A stretch of DNA of 64,000 bases. It comes from Tenacibaculum ovolyticum DSM 18103 (GTDB lineage Bacteria; Bacteroidota; Bacteroidia; Flavobacteriales; Flavobacteriaceae). Positions 24,566-32,771 of this stretch are shown here, one piece after another. Where the stretch lies: contig NZ_AUMF01000022.1 in NCBI RefSeq assembly GCF_000430545.1, forward strand, positions 1-64,000. The letters are read 5' to 3'. Under the pieces are notes generated by a model. The model was not told the DNA's origin. It saw nothing but the letters and a program-made list of their open reading frames with translations, and searched no databases. Both the position numbers and the translations under genes were made by a program. Each line of letters opens with the position of its first letter. Within the stretch, counting starts at the first letter, position 1.

Positions 24566-25618
24566 ATGAAAAAAGTAATTCAATATTTAAAAGACAACCA
24601 AAACTTCATTCTTTTCCTATTTGTATTCTCCTGGTTTTTAACTATTAAAAACAAAATAGGATTCGCAAATTCTTGGAATGATTTTGTGTTTCATCCAGAT
24701 GCTCCTTTTTGGGTTTTTATAAATGCGTTTTTTATATTCATTTTTGTAGATTTTATCAAAAGAATATTTAAAAAAAAGAACAAAAAAGAAACGATATCTG
24801 CATGGGAGTATTTAAAATTTTTTGGAATAAGTTTTGTCTGCTATATACTTATTATGAATGTTTTTGGCATTCTTATTTCGATGGTTTTTAATACTATTTC
24901 CAGAAATTTTAATTCCTCGTATCAAATAACATATAAAGTTTTTGTACAAATTATTGATTTTGTAATTTTTGGCGGATTTTCTTTAGCTTATTTATATTCT
25001 AAAGAAAATAGAAATTACAGAAAAAAATTAAATGCATATGAAATCAGTAACTCTAAAAGTAAAATACAGCAACTTAAAGCTCAATTAAACCCACATTTTC
25101 TTTTTAACAATTTAAATATATTAGATCAGCTTATTGAAGAAGATCAATTTAAAGCTTCTGATTTTTTAAGCAATTTTTCAGAACTTTATCGTTATGCGCT
25201 AAGAAGTTCAGAAAAAGAACTAGTCAGCATCCAAGAAGAACTTACATTTATTCAAAACTATTTTGAATTAATGGAAACAAAATATCAAGGCTATTATCAA
25301 TTAATTATTGAAAATCATATCAAAAATTCTAACATCATAGTTCCCCCATTTTGTTTACAAGTGCTAGTAGAGAATGCTATCATCCATAATCTAGGAACAA
25401 TTAAAACACCAGTAATTATACATATTACATTAGAAGACGGAATTAAAGTTTCTAATAATAGGATTAAGCAGGACAAAAAGAAAAACAACAACGGTGTAGC
25501 TTTAAAAAATCTAAATGAACAATTTAAACTACTCACAAATATGCCTATAATTATTCAAGAATCTGAAATTGACTTCACTGTTGTATTACCTCTTATTAAA
25601 ACAAATGACAATGTTTAA
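24566..25618 (+). CDS. LytS-type sensor histidine kinase
   Basis: 350 residues from ATG 24566 (MKKVIQYLKDN...). Four membrane helices in the first 150 residues, then the His_kinase domain 'QLKAQLNPHFLFNNLNILDQL' with the phosphorylated His in NPHFLFN, and a short ATPase domain with the N box 'LVENAIIHN' and a degenerate G2 'NNNGVALKNLNEQF'. It pairs with the LytTR regulator whose gene overlaps its end. An extended start at 24506 would run through a hairpin. The signal is unknown. Confidence 0.9.
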   Translation: MKKVIQYLKDNQNFILFLFVFSWFLTIKNKIGFANSWNDFVFHPDAPFWVFINAFFIFIFVDFIKRIFKKKNKKETISAWEYLKFFGISFVCYILIMNVFGILISMVFNTISRNFNSSYQITYKVFVQIIDFVIFGGFSLAYLYSKENRNYRKKLNAYEISNSKSKIQQLKAQLNPHFLFNNLNILDQLIEEDQFKASDFLSNFSELYRYALRSSEKELVSIQEELTFIQNYFELMETKYQGYYQLIIENHIKNSNIIVPPFCLQVLVENAIIHNLGTIKTPVIIHITLEDGIKVSNNRIKQDKKKNNNGVALKNLNEQFKLLTNMPIIIQESEIDFTVVLPLIKTNDNV

Positions 25619-26384
25619 AATAGTAATTATAGAAGATGAAGCTCCTGCCAGAAAGAAGCTTAAAAGCTACCTAGAAAAAACAAAAGAATCTTTTGACATT
25701 ATAAAAGAAATTGAAACTCTTGATGAAACACAATCTTTTTTTCAGACACACCCAGATGTAGATTTAATTTTTTCAGATATTGAATTACGAGATGGTAATG
25801 TTTTTGATGTATACAATTATATAAAAGCTACTGCTCCTATTATTTTTATAACAGCTTATGATAGTTTCTGGATGAATGCATTTGAATCGAGTGGTATTGA
25901 GTATTTATTAAAACCTTATTCATATACTCGTTTTGAAAAAGCCTGGCACAAATACACACTCTTAAAAAACAAAATGGAGGTTAATTACAATGACATGTTT
26001 AGCAAGTTAGATACTTATTATCAAAGCAAGTTAGATTTAAAACCGATATACAAAGATTACATCCCTGTAAAATCTAGTAGCGGTATTTATTTTTTAAAAG
26101 TTGAAGACATTATTTTCATTCAATCAGATTACGGTGTTATTTTTGCGTATGACTCAGCCAATAAAAAACACCTATTAAATCAAACTTCTCTTAAAGATAT
26201 ACAAGAAATGCTTAACCCAACAGTATTCTTTAAAATCAACAGAAGTGAGTTTGTCAATAGGACTTATATTGAAAAAATAAATCGTTATACTAAGAATACT
26301 GTTGCTATCCAGATAAAATCTCACGTCTTAAAAACAAGTCAAAATAGTACTGCTTCATTTAACTCTTGGATGGGAATAAAATAA
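25611..26384 (+). CDS. LytTR family response regulator
   Basis: 257 residues from ATG 25611 (MFKIVIIEDEAPARKK...); an ATG two codons earlier is also possible. The receiver domain has the acidic pair in 'IIEDE' and phospho-Asp in 'LIFSDIELRDG', with Lys in 'YLLKPYS'. The C-terminal LytTR DNA-binding domain shows 'IPVKSSSGIYFLKVEDIIFIQSDYG' and 'FFKINRSEFVNRTYIEKINR'. Overlaps the kinase stop by 8 bp, so both are coupled. Target genes may include the upstream exported protein. Confidence 0.92.
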   Translation: MFKIVIIEDEAPARKKLKSYLEKTKESFDIIKEIETLDETQSFFQTHPDVDLIFSDIELRDGNVFDVYNYIKATAPIIFITAYDSFWMNAFESSGIEYLLKPYSYTRFEKAWHKYTLLKNKMEVNYNDMFSKLDTYYQSKLDLKPIYKDYIPVKSSSGIYFLKVEDIIFIQSDYGVIFAYDSANKKHLLNQTSLKDIQEMLNPTVFFKINRSEFVNRTYIEKINRYTKNTVAIQIKSHVLKTSQNSTASFNSWMGIK

Positions 26385-26467
26385 GACTAATCTATCAGAT
26401 TTTCATCATAAAAAACAAACACCTCACTAGCAAAAAGATAAACTTTTAATTAAATATGTCTAAATTT

Positions 26468-27829
26468 TTAGGCAAATAACGTAGCAAAAGCCTCTTCAAT
26501 TTTACCAACTAAAAGTAGTTTTATACTGTGATTCTTTGAAGATATTTTATTGTATTTTGAAGCTACTAAGGTTTTATATCCTAATTTTTCAGCCTCCAAA
26601 ATACGTTGATCTATTTTAGAAACCGGTCGTATTTCACCAGCCAAACCAACTTCGGCAGCAAAACACACATTTGGGTTTATTGCCATATCTTGATTTGATG
26701 ATAAAATTGCAGCAACAACAGCCAAATCAATCGCTGGGTCATCAACATGAATTCCACCTGTAACATTTAAAAACACATCTTTAGCTCCTAATTTAAAACC
26801 TGCTCTTTTTTCTAAAACAGCTAAAATCATGTGCAATCTTTTTAGATTATATCCAGTTGTAGATCGCTGTGGTGTACCATAGACTGCGGTACTTACCAAC
26901 GCCTGAATCTCAATCATTAACGGTCGAACACCTTCTAAAGTTGATGCAATTGCGGTTCCGCTTAAATCTGCATCCTTTTTAGAAATTAATATTTCAGACG
27001 GATTCGAAACTTCTCGCAATCCACTTGATAGCATTTCGTAAATTCCTAATTCAGCAGTAGATCCAAACCTATTTTTCTGCGAGCGTAAAATTCTATACGT
27101 ATGATTTCTATCACCCTCGAACTGTAAAACTACATCAACCATGTGTTCTAAAATCTTTGGTCCTGCAATATGTCCGTCTTTATTGATATGCCCAATTAAT
27201 AAAACAGGAGTTCCCGTTTCTTTGGCAAACTTTATTAATTCTGCTGAAGTTTCACGTATTTGAGAAACACTTCCTGGTGATGCTTCAATAGAACTTGTGT
27301 GTAATGTTTGAATAGAGTCAATCACCAAAACATCTGGTTGAACCTCTTCTATATTTTTAAAAATTTGCTGCGTATTAGTTTCCGTAAGGATTAAGCAATT
27401 AGAATTTGTTGCTTCTAAACGTTCGGCGCGCATTTTAATTTGCGACTGACTTTCTTCTCCAGAAACATATAATACCTTTTGTGGAATTTTTAAAGCTATT
27501 TGCAATAACAACGTTGATTTACCTATTCCTGGTTCACCACCTAATAAAACAACAGCTCCTTTTACAATCCCTCCCCCTAAAACGGTATCTAATTCGTTAT
27601 TTTTTGTTTCAACACGCTCTTCAACATTCAATTGAATGTCTTCAACTTTTAATGGTCTTGAAATTCTTTTCTTACTATTCTCTGGTGTTTTCCAAGTCCT
27701 TTTTTCTTCTTTCTGAACTACTTCTTCAACAATAGTATTCCATTCTTTACATGTTTTACATTGCCCACTCCATTGTGCATGTTGTGCTCCGCAATTTTGA
27801 CAGAAAAAAGTAGTCTTCGTTTTAGCCAT
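26468..27829 (-). CDS. radA: DNA repair protein RadA/Sms
   Basis: 453 residues. Zinc finger C10-x2-C13...C24-x2-C27; RecA-like ATPase with Walker A 'GGEPGIGKST' (97-106), Walker B 'VLVIDSIQTL'; the RadA-specific 'KNRFG' motif; and the C-terminal Lon-like domain ('GGIHVDDPAIDLAVVAAILS'). RadA helps branch migration and D-loop extension in homologous recombination. A TAACTTTG box (27858-27865, minus) lies 29 bp upstream. The gene converges on the LytTR gene. Confidence 0.96.
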   Translation of the reverse strand: MAKTKTTFFCQNCGAQHAQWSGQCKTCKEWNTIVEEVVQKEEKRTWKTPENSKKRISRPLKVEDIQLNVEERVETKNNELDTVLGGGIVKGAVVLLGGEPGIGKSTLLLQIALKIPQKVLYVSGEESQSQIKMRAERLEATNSNCLILTETNTQQIFKNIEEVQPDVLVIDSIQTLHTSSIEASPGSVSQIRETSAELIKFAKETGTPVLLIGHINKDGHIAGPKILEHMVDVVLQFEGDRNHTYRILRSQKNRFGSTAELGIYEMLSSGLREVSNPSEILISKKDADLSGTAIASTLEGVRPLMIEIQALVSTAVYGTPQRSTTGYNLKRLHMILAVLEKRAGFKLGAKDVFLNVTGGIHVDDPAIDLAVVAAILSSNQDMAINPNVCFAAEVGLAGEIRPVSKIDQRILEAEKLGYKTLVASKYNKISSKNHSIKLLLVGKIEEAFATLFA

Positions 27830-27857
27830 TTAAAGTAAATTGAAAATTTTAATGTAT

Positions 27858-27865
27858 CAAAGTTA
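27858..27865 (-). promoter_or_regulatory. Candidate -7 box for radA
   Basis: TAACTTTG on the minus strand matches TAnnTTTG; no TTTG at -33 distance was seen. Confidence 0.35.
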
Positions 27866-27988
27866 CAAAGTAAACTTGATATCTATAAGGTAAATATTCT
27901 TGTATAAAGTAGCTATCCTAGAATAGTTAATTGCGTTAGTGATTGAATGATTTGTTTGAGCTCTTTTTTATTTTTCTTAAAAAAACGA

Positions 27989-28040
27989 GTAACCTTTCGA
28001 CTCCACTCAGGATAAATTCCAGCGCGACCTAAAAGGTAAC
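27989..28040. repeat. Intergenic inverted repeat, second type
   Basis: GTAACCTTT at 27989-27997 pairs with AAAGGTAAC at 28032-28040. Between them lies CGACTCCACTCAGGATAAATTCC, reminiscent of CGACTCCGCTCAGG repeats in flavobacterial intergenic DNA. It occupies the gap between radA and the flippase-like gene. Confidence 0.5.
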
Positions 28041-28056
28041 GTCCAAAATCATCTTT

Positions 28057-29004
28057 CTATTTCTTATTTTTATTATAAATAGGTAAACATAAAAAAGCTA
28101 ATCCACCAAATACAATAATCATAGCTGTTTGCGCTGTCCACATAATCCAACCAAAAGCGGTTGCTGGTTCTTCTGCTATACCAAATAAAGCTAAGGCTCC
28201 TGCAACTGCTACTGGATACAAACCAATCCCTCCATTTGTTGCTGCGATACTAAACCCACCTGCTATAAAGCCAATTAAAATGCCTCCTAAAGGAACACTT
28301 AAACCGTTAATCGCAGGTATTGTTGCCCAAAACATTAAAACATACATTAACCAAATAAAAACAGTGTGAAAAATAAACGCCCATTTATGCTTCATCTTAA
28401 AGATGCTTGTAACACCTTCTACCAAACCTGAAATAAATTTTTTAATTTTCAATCCTATTCCTGATGTTGCTTTTTTCACGTAACGGGTCAGTAAGAAAAA
28501 ACCAATAACTAATACGCTTAAAATAAGTCCGATTCTTACAGGGTTGAAATTCTTAATAAGTAAATCATAAATAAAATCAAACTGAACAAAAAGTGTTATC
28601 GTAATAATACTTAACATCATTACTACATCTGCAATTCTTTCTGCAACAATAGTTCCAAATCCTTTTTCAAACGGAATACCTTCATAGTTTGTCATTACAG
28701 CAGCACGAGAAACTTCTCCTGCTCTAGGCACTGCATAATTAACTAGGTACGCAACTAGAACTGCCATGGTACTGTTACCAAAATCAGGTTTATACCCCAT
28801 TGGTTCTAACAAGAATTTCCAACGATAGGCTCTTGACAAATGACTTAAGACACCAAAAAAAAGCCCTAAAGCTATCCAACTATAATTAGCATCCTTAAAA
28901 TATTGTAGTAATGTTTCTAATGAAACTTTTGATATTGAGTACCAAACTAAAAAACCTCCCAAAACGAGAGGTAATATAATTTTTAAAACTTTTTTAAAAT
29001 CCAC
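28057..29004 (-). CDS. Flippase-like (UPF0104 / lysylphosphatidylglycerol synthase TM) protein
   Basis: 315 residues, eight or nine membrane helices. The pattern 'LSHLSRAYRWKFLLEPMGY', 'LVNYAVPRAGEVSRAAVMTNYEGIPFEKGFGTIVAERIAD' and the C-terminal 'GGFSIAATNGGIGLYPVAVAGALALFG' define the UPF0104/GtrA-like flippase domain also found in MprF. Without the MprF synthase domain it may move a lipid-linked substrate across the membrane. It ends the panC-panD unit, 5 bp after panD, an arrangement common in this phylum. Confidence 0.88.
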   Translation of the reverse strand: MDFKKVLKIILPLVLGGFLVWYSISKVSLETLLQYFKDANYSWIALGLFFGVLSHLSRAYRWKFLLEPMGYKPDFGNSTMAVLVAYLVNYAVPRAGEVSRAAVMTNYEGIPFEKGFGTIVAERIADVVMMLSIITITLFVQFDFIYDLLIKNFNPVRIGLILSVLVIGFFLLTRYVKKATSGIGLKIKKFISGLVEGVTSIFKMKHKWAFIFHTVFIWLMYVLMFWATIPAINGLSVPLGGILIGFIAGGFSIAATNGGIGLYPVAVAGALALFGIAEEPATAFGWIMWTAQTAMIIVFGGLAFLCLPIYNKNKK

Positions 29005-29009
29005 TTTTA

Positions 29010-29360
29010 TTAATTAAGTAAATTAGTTTCTTCATTAGGAAAAACTAATTGTGGTTTAAATTTTTTAGCTTCTTCTAATTCTAAAAAACCATATACAATT
29101 AAAATTAACACATCTCCTTTAGCTACTTTTCTTGCAGCAGCACCATTTAAGGTAATCTCTCCGCTTTTTCGTGGCCCTGGAATTGCATACGTTTCTAAAC
29201 GTTCACCGTTATTGTTGTTCACAATTTGAACACGTTCTCCTTCTATAATTCCTGCAGCATCCATTAAATCTTCATCTATGGTAATGCTTCCTATATAATT
29301 TAAATCGGCACCCGTAACTTTTACGCGGTGGATTTTAGATTTTACTACTTGTACTAACAT
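29010..29360 (-). CDS. panD: Aspartate 1-decarboxylase
   Basis: 116 residues. The pyruvoyl-forming cleavage site Gly24-Ser25 lies in '[18 protein letters not shown]', and '[17 protein letters not shown]' and '[17 protein letters not shown]' complete the signature. The proenzyme self-cleaves to give the pyruvoyl cofactor and makes beta-alanine from aspartate for pantothenate. It lies between panC and the flippase-like gene; length is typical. Confidence 0.96.
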   Translation of the reverse strand: MLVQVVKSKIHRVKVTGADLNYIGSITIDEDLMDAAGIIEGERVQIVNNNNGERLETYAIPGPRKSGEITLNGAAARKVAKGDVLILIVYGFLELEEAKKFKPQLVFPNEETNLLN

Positions 29361-29410
29361 GAGGCTAAAATAGTTGTTTTTTCATGAATACTAATTTGTT
29401 TTAACTTAAT

Positions 29411-30256
29411 TTATTTCAATCTTATATTATCAATCAAACGAATCTCTCCCGCAAAAACAGCTATAAATGCGCGGTATTTTTCACTTGATTCTTTTTTATC
29501 AATAGATTTCAATGTTTTTTCATCTGCAATTGTAAAGTATTCTAATTCTAATAATGGGTGTTTTTTAAACTTTTTAGTTACCCATTTAATTACTTCTTCT
29601 GCACTTTTAATGCCAAATTTTTTCTTAGCTTTTTTAAGCGTTTTATATATAAACGGAGCTGCACTTCTGTACTCTTTTGTTAAACGAGTATTTCGAGAAC
29701 TCATAGCCAAACCATCATCTTCTCTATAAATATCACACCCTTTAATTTTAATTGGCAGCTCATGTTTTTCTACCATCTTTTTTATAATTTGTAATTGCTG
29801 AAAATCTTTTTTCCCGAAATAAGCATTGTCAGGCATAACAATTTCAAAGAATGCTTTCACAATTGTTCCCACTCCATTAAAATGACCATCTCGAAACTTA
29901 CCTTCCATTTGATGCTCTAAACCATCAAAATTAAAACTATCTGCCGCTACTGTTTTATTATATATTTCCTCAACTGAAGGGAAAAACAGTGCATCACAAT
30001 TTACACTTTCTAATAATCTAACATCATTTTCGAACGTTTTGGGGTATTTTCCTAAATCTTCTTTATTATCAAACTGAGTAGGATTCACGAAAATACTAAC
30101 TACTGTAAAATCGTTTTTTTTCTTTGCCCTTTTAACAAGAGATAAATGCCCTTCGTGCAAAGCTCCCATAGTAGGTACAAATCCTATTGATTTTTTTTTC
30201 TTTTTTATCTTTGATAAAAACTCTTTTAATTCTGATTTAGTTTTGTAAATTTTCAT
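29411..30256 (-). CDS. panC: Pantothenate synthetase
   Basis: 281 residues. The HxGH motif is H34-E-G-H37 in 'FVPTMGALHEGHLSLVKRAK'; 'FFGKKDFQQL'-type and 'MSSRN' elements are present. It condenses pantoate and beta-alanine with ATP. First gene of panC-panD-flippase; a TAATTTTG box (30279-30286, minus) lies 22 bp upstream in the divergent region shared with the GT5-like gene. Confidence 0.96.
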   Translation of the reverse strand: MKIYKTKSELKEFLSKIKKKKKSIGFVPTMGALHEGHLSLVKRAKKKNDFTVVSIFVNPTQFDNKEDLGKYPKTFENDVRLLESVNCDALFFPSVEEIYNKTVAADSFNFDGLEHQMEGKFRDGHFNGVGTIVKAFFEIVMPDNAYFGKKDFQQLQIIKKMVEKHELPIKIKGCDIYREDDGLAMSSRNTRLTKEYRSAAPFIYKTLKKAKKKFGIKSAEEVIKWVTKKFKKHPLLELEYFTIADEKTLKSIDKKESSEKYRAFIAVFAGEIRLIDNIRLK

Positions 30257-30278
30257 TCTATTATAGTTGGAATACTTG

Positions 30279-30326
30279 CAAAATTAGCAATTTAACACCA
30301 TTTTAGCATAAATTTTCGTATTTTTG
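30279..30326. promoter_or_regulatory. Divergent promoter region of panC and the GT5-like gene
   Basis: Minus strand TAATTTTG at 30279-30286 faces panC; plus strand TATTTTTG at 30319-30326 faces the gene at 30353. Both match TAnnTTTG; -33 boxes are unclear. Confidence 0.45.
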
Positions 30327-30352
30327 CATCTTCAATAAAAGAGACAGATTTA

Positions 30353-31171
30353 ATGAAGGATAAGAGAATATTATATGTTTCATCAGAGGTAACACCTTAT
30401 TTACCTGAAACAGAATTATCGTCTACTGCATTTAATGTTGCTAAAAACGCACATTCTAAAGGAGTTCAAACCCGTATTTTTATGCCTCGTTATGGTGTGA
30501 TTAATGAACGTAGACATCAATTACATGAGGTAATACGTTTATCAGGTATGAATTTAATAATTAATGACATGGATATGCCTTTAATTATTAAAGTTGCTTC
30601 AATTCCTAAGGAAAGAATGCAAGTGTACTTCATTGACAACGAAGAATATTTCAAACGTAAAGCTGTATATTCTGATGAAGATGATACGCTATTTAGCGAT
30701 AACGATGAGCGTATGATTTTCTTTGCAAAAGGAGTTGTTGAAACTGTAAAAAAATTAAATTGGGCGCCAGATATTATTCATGTTCATGGATGGATGGCCT
30801 CTTTACTTCCTCTATATTTAAGAGAATTTTATAAGGAAGAACCATTGTTTGCCGAAAGCAAGATTGTAACTTCGCTTTACAATAATAATTTTGAAGGTGA
30901 ATTAAATGGTGAACTGGCAAATAAAGTTCGTTTTGACAAGATTGATGCGTCAAAAATAGCAACTATAGAAACACCAAACCAAATTAACATATTAAAAAGT
31001 GCCATTGAAAACTCAGATGCTATTGTAAAAGGTAGTGAAGTTTTACCCGATGAAATCAATGCTTTTATTGATGAAACATCGACTAAAGTTTTAGAGTTTC
31101 AATCAGAAGAGGTTTTAACTGAGGCCTATTTAGAATTTTATAAAGAAAACGTTTTAGAAATAAGCGAATAA
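30353..31171 (+). CDS. Short GT5-like (glycogen/starch synthase N-domain) protein
   Basis: 272 residues, against about 480 for a glycogen synthase. Only the N-terminal Rossmann-type domain is present: 'ILYVSSEVTPYLPE', 'HSKGVQTRIFMPRYGVINERRH', 'PDIIHVHGWMASLLPLYLR'. The K-T-G-G-L loop that binds ADP-glucose after 'SSEV' is replaced by P-E-T-E-L-S-S-T, and the whole C-terminal GT1 domain is missing. Catalysis like GlgA is therefore unlikely; it may be a binding or regulatory protein. Followed after 7 bp by the DUF4270 gene and then glmS. Confidence 0.8.
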   Translation: MKDKRILYVSSEVTPYLPETELSSTAFNVAKNAHSKGVQTRIFMPRYGVINERRHQLHEVIRLSGMNLIINDMDMPLIIKVASIPKERMQVYFIDNEEYFKRKAVYSDEDDTLFSDNDERMIFFAKGVVETVKKLNWAPDIIHVHGWMASLLPLYLREFYKEEPLFAESKIVTSLYNNNFEGELNGELANKVRFDKIDASKIATIETPNQINILKSAIENSDAIVKGSEVLPDEINAFIDETSTKVLEFQSEEVLTEAYLEFYKENVLEISE

Positions 31172-31178
31172 TTAAGAA

Positions 31179-32762
31179 ATGATTAGAAAAATTGGTGTTT
31201 TAGGTATTAGCCTGCTATGTTTTGCGGCTATCGTATCATGTGAAAAAGATTTTAACAATATTGGAGACAGTGTTGTTGACAATACAAAGTTTGAAACTGG
31301 AGAGCTTTTATTAGACGTAGAGATAACTCCTATTAATATAGAAAGCGTTAGAGCTGATAATATTACACTAGGTAATACTCCGCAATATTGGTTAGGAGGT
31401 TATAAAAGCGGTAATTACAAAACAATCCAATCATCTATTGTTAGTCAGTTAGGCTTATTAGGAAGTCTTAAAACCGAAGATGTAAAACCGGCTACCGAAG
31501 ATGGTGAAATTGATTCTATCTATGTTTTAGATAAAGTAGTTCTTAAATTACCATATACAGCAACAAATATTGGTAAAGAAAGTGATGGAAAACCTAAATT
31601 TAGATTAGATTCTGTTTTAGGAAATACAGCTATTGCTACTTCTTTAAAAATATATAAGAATGGAACGTATCTAAACACTTTAGATCCTAGTACCCCTTCG
31701 AAAGGCAATAGTTTTCAATCTAATGAGAACTACACAATTGCAGACCCTATAAACGACCTTTTAAATGAAGACGCTAGTTTTTCTTTTAAACCTAGCCCTA
31801 TAGACACAATGCTAGTATTAACCAGAAATATTAGTAATGGTAATACCTATAAAGATACGGTTAGGCTTGCTAACAAAGCTCCTTTCTTAACCGTTCCTTT
31901 AGATATGGTAAAAATGAAAACACTTTTTTGGGATGAGTTTAAAAATGATCAATTTAAAACATCTGAAGCTTTTAGCACTTATTTTAAAGGAGTCATTCTT
32001 AAAACTGAAGGTACTGACGGAGCTATGGTTCCTCTTAGCTTACTAGGTACTACTGCTTCTGTTAGCGTTGATTTTCACTATACTATTACCACTTTCGAAA
32101 AAAAGGCTGGTGAAGCTGCTTTAGTTTTAAAAGACACATTACCTAGCACTTATTCATTTCCATTATCTGGTGTAAGAAACAGTATTTACGAAACATCTGC
32201 AGCCACTACTGTAACTCCTGCAAACAACTTTATCCTTCAAGGAACAGCTGGTACAATGGCTGAAGTTAAAATTATAGACAATACAAAACTTCAAGAGCTA
32301 AAAGCTAATAACTGGTTAATTAATGATGCTTCTTTAACACTTTATGTTAACCAAACCATCAGTACTAATAAAGATATACTTCCTCAAAAATTACTGATAT
32401 ACCAAAACAAAGACAATGGTAATGGAGGAGTAACACCTACACAACTTTCAGATTCTTACAAAGAAACTGCTACTTTTGGAGGTAGTTTAGGTTTATCTGA
32501 AGACGACAAACCTGAGAAATACAACTTTAGAATTACAGATTATCTTTCTGATTTATTAGACGGCACAACAAGTGATATCTCTCCGTTAATTTTAAAAGTA
32601 CATAACGACCCTACAGATAATGCAATAAAAAGTAATGCACTTGATATAAATGTTAGAACTTATAACTGGAATCCAAGAGGAGTTACTTTATTAAACGGAA
32701 ATGAAACTGCTAACGGAGTAAAAAGAGCTGTATTAAAAGTATCATATTCAAAAGAAAAATAA
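31179..32762 (+). CDS. DUF4270 family lipoprotein
   Basis: 527 residues with a lipobox ('AIVSC', Cys21). After 'CEKDFNNIGDSVVDNTKFETG' the DUF4270 body has repeated beta strands with 'LDKVVLKLPYTA' and ends 'RAVLKVSYSKEK'. This Bacteroidota-specific family is surface or periplasm exposed; function unknown. The gene sits between the GT5-like gene and glmS (9 bp gap), a conserved-looking order that ties it to amino-sugar or envelope supply. Confidence 0.9.
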   Translation: MIRKIGVLGISLLCFAAIVSCEKDFNNIGDSVVDNTKFETGELLLDVEITPINIESVRADNITLGNTPQYWLGGYKSGNYKTIQSSIVSQLGLLGSLKTEDVKPATEDGEIDSIYVLDKVVLKLPYTATNIGKESDGKPKFRLDSVLGNTAIATSLKIYKNGTYLNTLDPSTPSKGNSFQSNENYTIADPINDLLNEDASFSFKPSPIDTMLVLTRNISNGNTYKDTVRLANKAPFLTVPLDMVKMKTLFWDEFKNDQFKTSEAFSTYFKGVILKTEGTDGAMVPLSLLGTTASVSVDFHYTITTFEKKAGEAALVLKDTLPSTYSFPLSGVRNSIYETSAATTVTPANNFILQGTAGTMAEVKIIDNTKLQELKANNWLINDASLTLYVNQTISTNKDILPQKLLIYQNKDNGNGGVTPTQLSDSYKETATFGGSLGLSEDDKPEKYNFRITDYLSDLLDGTTSDISPLILKVHNDPTDNAIKSNALDINVRTYNWNPRGVTLLNGNETANGVKRAVLKVSYSKEK

Positions 32763-32771
32763 GAAATTACT

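Noticed and set aside
32763..32771. glmS riboswitch/ribozyme
   Set aside because: Only 9 bp separate glmS from the preceding gene, too little for the element.
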